A DNA stretch of 5,987 bases, from positions 1-5,987 of the forward strand of contig JBCDBQ010000477.1 in the NCBI GenBank assembly GCA_039183375.1. The letters run 5' to 3'. A program made the position numbers and the translations under genes. Positions 1 to 5,987 of this stretch are shown here, one piece after another (position 1 is the stretch's first letter; every line of letters begins with the position of its first letter). The notes under the pieces are model-generated. The model worked only from the letters and a program-made list of their open reading frames with translations. It made no database searches and was not told the origin of the DNA. This DNA comes from Tectiglobus sp039183375. GTDB lineage: Bacteria; Pseudomonadota; Alphaproteobacteria; Rhizobiales; Hyphomicrobiaceae.

Positions 1-1227
1 CGCGCCATCAATGACCCGGTGATCGTAGGAAACGCAAACCGGCAGCATCATGCGCGGCTTAAACTCCTCACCATTCCAAACCGGCTTCATCTGAGACCGA
101 ACAACACCCAGGATGGCAACCTCCGGCGCGTTAACAATCGGTGTGAAGTGCGTACCACCAATACCGCCGAGGCTTGAGATCGAGAACGTGCTGCCCTGAA
201 TATCGGCCGGTGTAATTTTACCGTCGCGCATCCGTGTCGAGACCTCACCCAGTTCCTTGGAGATTTCGATTATGCCCTTGCGCTCAACGTCCTTGATCGC
301 CGGCACGACGAGGCCATCGGGCGTGTCAACAGCAACGCCGATGTTGTAGTACTGCTTCAAGATCAGGCTGTCGCCGTTCGGGCTCAACGAAGCGTTGAAA
401 GCCGGAAATTCCTTCAAACAGGCAACCGACGCTTTCAAAAGGAATGACAGCATCGTGACGCGGTAGCCTTCCGCTTTCGCCTTTGTATCGAGCGAACGCC
501 GGTAGTCATCGAGCTCCGTGATGTCAGCCTCATCGGCGTGCGTGACATGGGGAACGTTGAGCCATGCTCTGTGCAGATGTGGCCCCGAGAGCCTCTTCAA
601 TCGCGACAGCGGTTTTTCTTCAATTGGGCCGAACTTGGAGAAGTCCTGGGCGGGAATCGGTGGAATGCCGGTGCCAGCACCAGCCGGAGCAGCCGAACCA
701 CCGCCGCTGCCGGTCAAGGTGCGCTTGACATCATCCTTGGTAACACGCCCCTTCGCGCCGCTCCCAGTGATTTTAGTAAGATCAATTTCAAGTTCGCGCG
801 CGATCATCCGCACTGATGGGCTCGCATGGACGTTTCCAAAGTCAACAGGCGGCGGCAAACTGGGCCGCTTTCCTGATGATGCGCCATCATCATTAGCTGG
901 CGCAGGCGGAGCAGCAGGTTCAACGGCCTGCTTCGGTGCCTCGTCGGCCGGTGCAGCAGCGGCTGGCGCAGGCGCCTCAGCAGCTGCCCCTTCTGCCTCA
1001 AGTGTCAGAATGGCACTGCCTTGGCTCACCGCATCACCCACGGCGACCAGGATCTCAACAACTTTGCCGGCCTGCGGCGCTGGCACCTCCAAGGTCGCCT
1101 TGTCGCTTTCAAGCGTCACCAGCGGGTCTTCAGGTTGCACCACATCACCGGGGCTCACGAGAATTTCGATCACCGGCACGTCCGTGAAGTCGCCGATGTC
1201 GGGTACTTTGATTTCGATTGCTGCCAT
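1..1227 (-). CDS. aceF: Pyruvate dehydrogenase E2, dihydrolipoyllysine-residue acetyltransferase (3' end cut by window)
   Basis: E2 core of the pyruvate dehydrogenase complex: it takes the acetyl group made by E1 onto a lipoyl-lysine and transfers it to CoA in the cytoplasm. 409 codons are visible from the ATG at 1227 (minus strand) to the left edge. Residues 1-77 form one lipoyl domain with the lipoylation motif ESDKATLEVPAP (acceptor Lys43). Residues 78-125 are an Ala/Pro-rich flexible linker. Residues about 134-171 are the peripheral-subunit-binding domain (ASPSVRMIAREL, then TGSGAKGRVTKDDV). A second Gly/Ala/Pro linker leads to the catalytic domain from about 200, ending at DHRVIDGA with the catalytic His403 and Asp407. 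The frame is open throughout. Roughly 30 C-terminal residues should be missing, judged from the family. There is one lipoyl domain, against three in E. coli AceF. It lies 59 bases downstream of aceE on the same strand, so co-transcription is likely. The ribosome site is weak (GAG-type bases about 10 bases before the ATG). Confidence 0.96.
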   Translation of the reverse strand, partial: MAAIEIKVPDIGDFTDVPVIEILVSPGDVVQPEDPLVTLESDKATLEVPAPQAGKVVEILVAVGDAVSQGSAILTLEAEGAAAEAPAPAAAAPADEAPKQAVEPAAPPAPANDDGASSGKRPSLPPPVDFGNVHASPSVRMIARELEIDLTKITGSGAKGRVTKDDVKRTLTGSGGGSAAPAGAGTGIPPIPAQDFSKFGPIEEKPLSRLKRLSGPHLHRAWLNVPHVTHADEADITELDDYRRSLDTKAKAEGYRVTMLSFLLKASVACLKEFPAFNASLSPNGDSLILKQYYNIGVAVDTPDGLVVPAIKDVERKGIIEISKELGEVSTRMRDGKITPADIQGSTFSISSLGGIGGTHFTPIVNAPEVAILGVVRSQMKPVWNGEEFKPRMMLPVCVSYDHRVIDGA

Positions 1228-1229
1228 GA

Positions 1230-1239
1230 GAGACGTCTC
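1230..1239. repeat. 10-bp perfect palindrome just before the aceF start
   Basis: GAGACGTCTC is a perfect palindrome ending two bases upstream of the aceF ATG, in the short aceE-aceF gap. It overlaps the only Shine-Dalgarno-like bases of aceF. In RNA it could fold only as a tiny 3-bp stem with a 4-base loop, so an effect on translation is possible but weakly supported. Chance occurrence is a real alternative. Confidence 0.3.
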
Positions 1240-1286
1240 AACTAGTCTGGTGTGTTCATTTTCTATGATCTGTTCAGCATCACGTG

Positions 1287-3947
<2,661 letters not shown>

Positions 3948-3952
3948 TGCAA

Positions 3953-3956
3953 CCTC
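3953..3956 (-). promoter_or_regulatory. Ribosome binding site of aceE
   Basis: Read on the minus strand, GAGG lies five bases before the ATG at 3947. It supports that start for aceE and agrees with the family's N-terminus. Confidence 0.7.
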
Positions 3957-3979
3957 ACAGCACCAACCTTGTTATTCAA

Positions 3980-4009
3980 TTGGTAAAATAAATTGACCAA
4001 CTTTGTCAA
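3980..4009 (-). promoter_or_regulatory. Candidate aceE promoter (leftward)
   Basis: The minus strand has a perfect -35 hexamer TTGACA (complement of 4004-4009). The best -10 found at a usable distance is TACCAA (complement of 3980-3985, spacer 18), which is poor: three of six consensus bases, lacking the final T. The start of transcription would fall near 3973, giving a leader of about 25 bases with the GAGG ribosome site. A weak -10 would fit a regulated promoter or one needing an activator, but this is inference. The -35 overlaps the right arm of the inverted repeat at 3991-4011. Confidence 0.4.
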
Positions 4010-4011
4010 TT
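3991..4011. repeat. Inverted repeat AATTGAC-N7-GTCAATT between the divergent genes
   Basis: A perfect 7-bp inverted repeat: AATTGAC (3991-3997), a seven-base spacer, GTCAATT (4005-4011). Each arm contains most of a -35 hexamer facing opposite ways: TTGACC on the plus strand (3993-3998) and TTGACA on the minus strand (4009-4004). The symmetry may therefore reflect back-to-back promoters, a regulator operator, or both. A protein bound here would cover both -35 regions. Confidence 0.6.
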
Positions 4012-4021
4012 GGATCATTAT
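3993..4021 (+). promoter_or_regulatory. Candidate promoter of the GntR-family regulator
   Basis: A -35 hexamer TTGACC (3993-3998, five of six consensus bases) is followed after 17 bases by CATTAT (4016-4021, four of six against TATAAT). Transcription would start near 4028. This leaves a leader of about 37 bases before the GTG at 4065 and argues against the upstream in-frame TTG (3993) and ATG (4020) as start codons. It overlaps the opposing aceE promoter, so RNA polymerase could probably occupy only one at a time. Confidence 0.45.
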
Positions 4022-4052
4022 GTCACCAAACATTAGTCTATGGTCCGGTAGC

Positions 4053-4057
4053 AGGAG
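4053..4057 (+). promoter_or_regulatory. Ribosome binding site that selects the GTG start of the regulator
   Basis: AGGAG ends seven bases before the in-frame GTG at 4065, the best Shine-Dalgarno match in this stretch. The ATG at 4060 is out of frame. The other in-frame starts have weaker sites: TTG 3993 lies inside the inverted repeat, ATG 4020 has only GGA nearby, and ATG 4113 has AGG seven bases upstream. Confidence 0.6.
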
Positions 4058-4064
4058 CGATGGA

Positions 4065-4883
4065 GTGGCACGCGTAAGTGCACCGAACGAAGAACGCGAA
4101 ATAGGCCGTGCGATGCGAAATTCCGTACAAGTTCCAAAGGCCGCCGATGCCATCTCAGAGCACATCGAGCGGCTCATCCTCGAAGGCGTCCTGCGTCCGG
4201 GGGAAAAACTGGCTGCCGAGCGTGATCTCGCGGAGAAACTGGAAGTCTCGCGCCCAACGCTGAGAACCGCAATTGCCCGGCTGGCAGATCGCGGCCTACT
4301 GACCACGTCTCGTTCGGGTACACGTGTCGCGCAGTTCTTAGGGCCTCTGATGGACCCGCTGGCCGCACTGCTAGCTGAAAAACCGCACGTGGTTGATGAC
4401 TACCTGGAATTTCGAAGTTCAATCGAAGCAGAAGCGACCGGCCTCGCGGCAATGCGGGCAACCGACGTAGACCACGCAGCCATAAAGCGATGCATCGAGC
4501 GCATGAAGGCGGCCCACAAAGCTGAGGATCCCGCCGAAGAAGCCAACGCTGACCTGGAGCTGCACCTCTGCATTTACGAGGCAAGCCACAACGTCCTTTT
4601 CCTTCACATCATGCGGGCGGTCGCTGAGCTGCTCCACCGCGATGTCTTCTACAACCGGGAGCATCTCTACCTGCGCAAGGGCGCACGCCAACATCTGCTT
4701 TCACAACACATCGCAATCGCTGAAGCGATCCACAACCAGAATTCAAAAGAAGCCAAGAAGGTTGCCGCTGAACACATTGACTTTACGTCACGTGCAATCG
4801 CAGAGATGCGCCGCAGCAACGAGCGCATGGAAGCATCGCTCCATCGCATCGGCAGGGCGGATTTCCTGGCGAGTAACGATTAA
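4065..4883 (+). CDS. GntR-family, FadR-subfamily transcriptional regulator (PdhR-like)
   Basis: DNA-binding regulator, probably of the divergent aceEF unit. From the GTG at 4065 it has 272 residues. Residues about 23-90 form the GntR winged helix: AADAISEHIERLILEGVLRPGEKLAAERDLAEKLEVSRPTLRTAI in outline, with the recognition segment at VSRPTLRTAIARL (61-73) and the wing at GLLTTSRSGTRV. Residues about 110-250 form the all-helical FCD effector domain. Its expected metal-ligand set is Asp163 and His167 (DLELH), His215 (SQHIAIAEAI) and His237 (AAEHIDF); in this family the metal helps bind small carboxylates. E. coli PdhR (254 residues) senses pyruvate, but the effector here cannot be read from sequence. 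The open frame extends upstream to a TTG at 3993, but promoter and ribosome-site evidence favour 4065; ATG 4113 (256 residues) is the main alternative. It could instead be a LldR- or other FadR-type regulator that merely sits beside aceE. Confidence 0.92.
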   Translation: MARVSAPNEEREIGRAMRNSVQVPKAADAISEHIERLILEGVLRPGEKLAAERDLAEKLEVSRPTLRTAIARLADRGLLTTSRSGTRVAQFLGPLMDPLAALLAEKPHVVDDYLEFRSSIEAEATGLAAMRATDVDHAAIKRCIERMKAAHKAEDPAEEANADLELHLCIYEASHNVLFLHIMRAVAELLHRDVFYNREHLYLRKGARQHLLSQHIAIAEAIHNQNSKEAKKVAAEHIDFTSRAIAEMRRSNERMEASLHRIGRADFLASND

Positions 4884-5076
4884 GTTAACCGCGAAACATT
4901 GGCCGTTGGCTCACATCAGTGATTATTCGAACCTTCTGCCGTTTCCAGGATGGCGTCGCGATATCGTTGTGGCATAGCCTGATCATCTGCGCGGCCAGGG
5001 GGTCCACGCAAACCGACCTTTCCCAGGGACAATGGTTGCCGCCACTCTTCACTGACAATCGGCATATTGGATCGAG
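4884..5076. other. Intergenic gap between the regulator and the efflux transporter
   Basis: 193 bases with no supported gene. Open frames crossing it resemble no family I recognise, and I found no convincing terminator hairpin with a T-run after the regulator. One weak promoter-like pair on the plus strand is TTGGCC (4899-4904), 16 bases, GATTAT (4921-4926), each four of six consensus bases. It could serve the transporter, but its long leader of about 140 bases makes this uncertain. Confidence 0.4.
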
Positions 5077-5987
5077 ATGAGCGACGACGCCGTCTACAAG
5101 ATGACTACGTTCCAAAGAGCGATGCTTCTTGTATTCGTCGCGCTCTCAACGATCCTCTACGCGTCGTCGATTTTAATCGTCTCAGCCCTCCTCCCGAAAA
5201 TGCAGGGAACGCTCAGCGCAACGCAGGACGAGATATCCTGGGCGATGACGTTCAATATCGTCGCGACAGCCGTGATGACCCCCATGACAGGCTGGGTATC
5301 CGAACGTTTCGGCCGCCGCAACACGATGGTTTGGTGTTGCTCGATATTCGCCGCATCAACGTTCCTTTGCGGAACTGCAACCACGCTTGAAGAGCTAATC
5401 TTGTGGCGCATCATTCAGGGTATTGCCGGCGCCCCACTCATTCCGCTCGGTCACACGTTGTTGCTGGATTCAAGCCCGAGAAGCCAACACGGCATGGTGC
5501 TGGCAATCTACGGCATGGCCAATGTTGTCGGACCTGTCATCGGGCCGACGATTGGTGGCGAAATCTCCGAGCTCTATGGCTGGCAATGGGCGTTCTGGAT
5601 GATCGTACCATTGGCCATCATGACGGCCGTGGGCTTTCGCTTTATTCTGCCAATTCGCCCCAACAGAGAACCACCAGGCCTTGACTGGAGTGGCTTCATT
5701 ACGCTTTCGATCGCGATTGCTTTAGCCCAACTCGTATTTTCAAGAGGCCAGCGACTGGATTGGTTTGCGTCCCATGAGATTGTCATCGCCACCTTGGTTG
5801 CCTGCATCGCATTTTACATGTTCGTTGTGCACAGCCTGACCGCAGACAAACCGTTCGTTCGGTTGGCGCTCTTCAAGGACCGCAACTACGCGATCGGCAT
5901 GTTGCTCGTCTTCTTCTATGGCATGCTGAACTTTGCACCGGTTGTTCTGCTCCCGCCACTCTTACAAAACCACGCCGACTATACCGA
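5077..5987 (+). CDS. MFS efflux transporter, DHA2 (EmrB/QacA) type (3' end cut by window)
   Basis: Inner-membrane, probably proton-driven exporter of drugs or metabolites; the substrate is unknown. 303 codons are visible from the ATG at 5077 to the right edge, about 60% of the usual 500 or so. Hydrophobic segments lie near residues 15-38, 53-73, 83-100, 106-128, 138-160, 169-192, 205-222, 233-253 and 272-295, fitting the 14-helix DHA2 fold. Motif A is GWVSERFGRR (72-81), with Glu in place of the usual Asp. Motif B is around RIIQGIAGA (111-119, Arg111). Motif C is GMANVVGPVIGPTIGG (146-161), typical of drug/H+ antiporters. WQWAFWMIVP (169-178) and LDWSGF (202-207) are also DHA2-like. The ribosome site is weak (GGA five bases upstream); ATG 5101 has none better. 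DHA2 pumps often pair with an EmrA-like adaptor, but none is visible in the window. Confidence 0.93.
   Translation, partial: MSDDAVYKMTTFQRAMLLVFVALSTILYASSILIVSALLPKMQGTLSATQDEISWAMTFNIVATAVMTPMTGWVSERFGRRNTMVWCCSIFAASTFLCGTATTLEELILWRIIQGIAGAPLIPLGHTLLLDSSPRSQHGMVLAIYGMANVVGPVIGPTIGGEISELYGWQWAFWMIVPLAIMTAVGFRFILPIRPNREPPGLDWSGFITLSIAIALAQLVFSRGQRLDWFASHEIVIATLVACIAFYMFVVHSLTADKPFVRLALFKDRNYAIGMLLVFFYGMLNFAPVVLLPPLLQNHADYT

Larger units (their letters stand above)
3962..4013. repeat. Imperfect tandem direct repeat in the divergent control region (probable operator)
   Basis: Two copies of one motif lie in the same orientation. Copy one (3962-3983) reads ACCAACCTTGT, then TATT, then CAATTGG. 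Copy two (3996-4013) reads ACCAACTTTGTCAATTGG. They differ by one substitution and a four-base insertion in the first copy. The left ends are 34 bases apart and the right ends 30, about three helical turns. Each copy has CCAA...TTGG dyad character. ACCAA or its complement TTGGT occurs at 3962-3966, 3980-3984, 3996-4000 and 4025-4029. E. coli PdhR sites are built from TTGGT/ACCAA half-sites but with a three-base centre; that exact arrangement is absent here. Binding by the adjacent GntR regulator is inferred. Confidence 0.6.

Noticed and set aside
1281..1286. CACGTG palindrome between aceE and aceF
   Set aside because: A six-base palindrome next to a stop codon is common by chance and nothing else supports a binding site.
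4885..5115. 76-residue minus-strand open frame in the regulator-transporter gap
   Set aside because: No recognisable family, no good ribosome site, and it runs into the start of the transporter on the opposite strand.

Overview
The window looks like a chromosomal locus from a proteobacterium of moderately high GC content, most plausibly an alphaproteobacterium. That assignment rests on general gene style and protein character, not on a species-level match. It contains two genes of a pyruvate dehydrogenase complex, a divergently transcribed GntR-family regulator, and the first part of a drug/metabolite efflux transporter.

Layout, left to right. Positions 1-1227 (minus strand) hold aceF, the E2 dihydrolipoyl acetyltransferase, cut by the left edge just after its catalytic DHRVIDGA motif. 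After a 59-base gap, 1287-3947 (minus) is a complete aceE, the homodimeric E1 (886 residues, close to the 887 of E. coli AceE). aceE and aceF form one leftward unit. A compact AT-rich control region follows (about 3948-4064), then a rightward FadR-type GntR regulator resembling PdhR (4065-4883, preferred GTG start). A 193-base non-coding gap leads to a rightward MFS transporter of the DHA2 (EmrB/QacA-like) type, from 5077 past the right edge.

How the parts fit. AceE decarboxylates pyruvate with thiamine diphosphate and AceF passes the acetyl group to CoA; the E3 gene is not visible and may lie beyond the left edge. The divergent regulator has an N-terminal winged helix and a C-terminal FCD domain with the expected Asp/His metal ligands, so it is a good candidate for a pyruvate- or organic-acid-responsive repressor of the aceEF unit. 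The shared intergenic region has an imperfect direct repeat, an inverted repeat whose arms carry oppositely facing -35 hexamers, and four TTGGT/ACCAA half-sites. This suggests overlapping, co-regulated divergent promoters. The transporter has no evident functional link beyond adjacency.

Nothing here indicates a new biological system. The most informative non-coding signal is the aceE-regulator control region.
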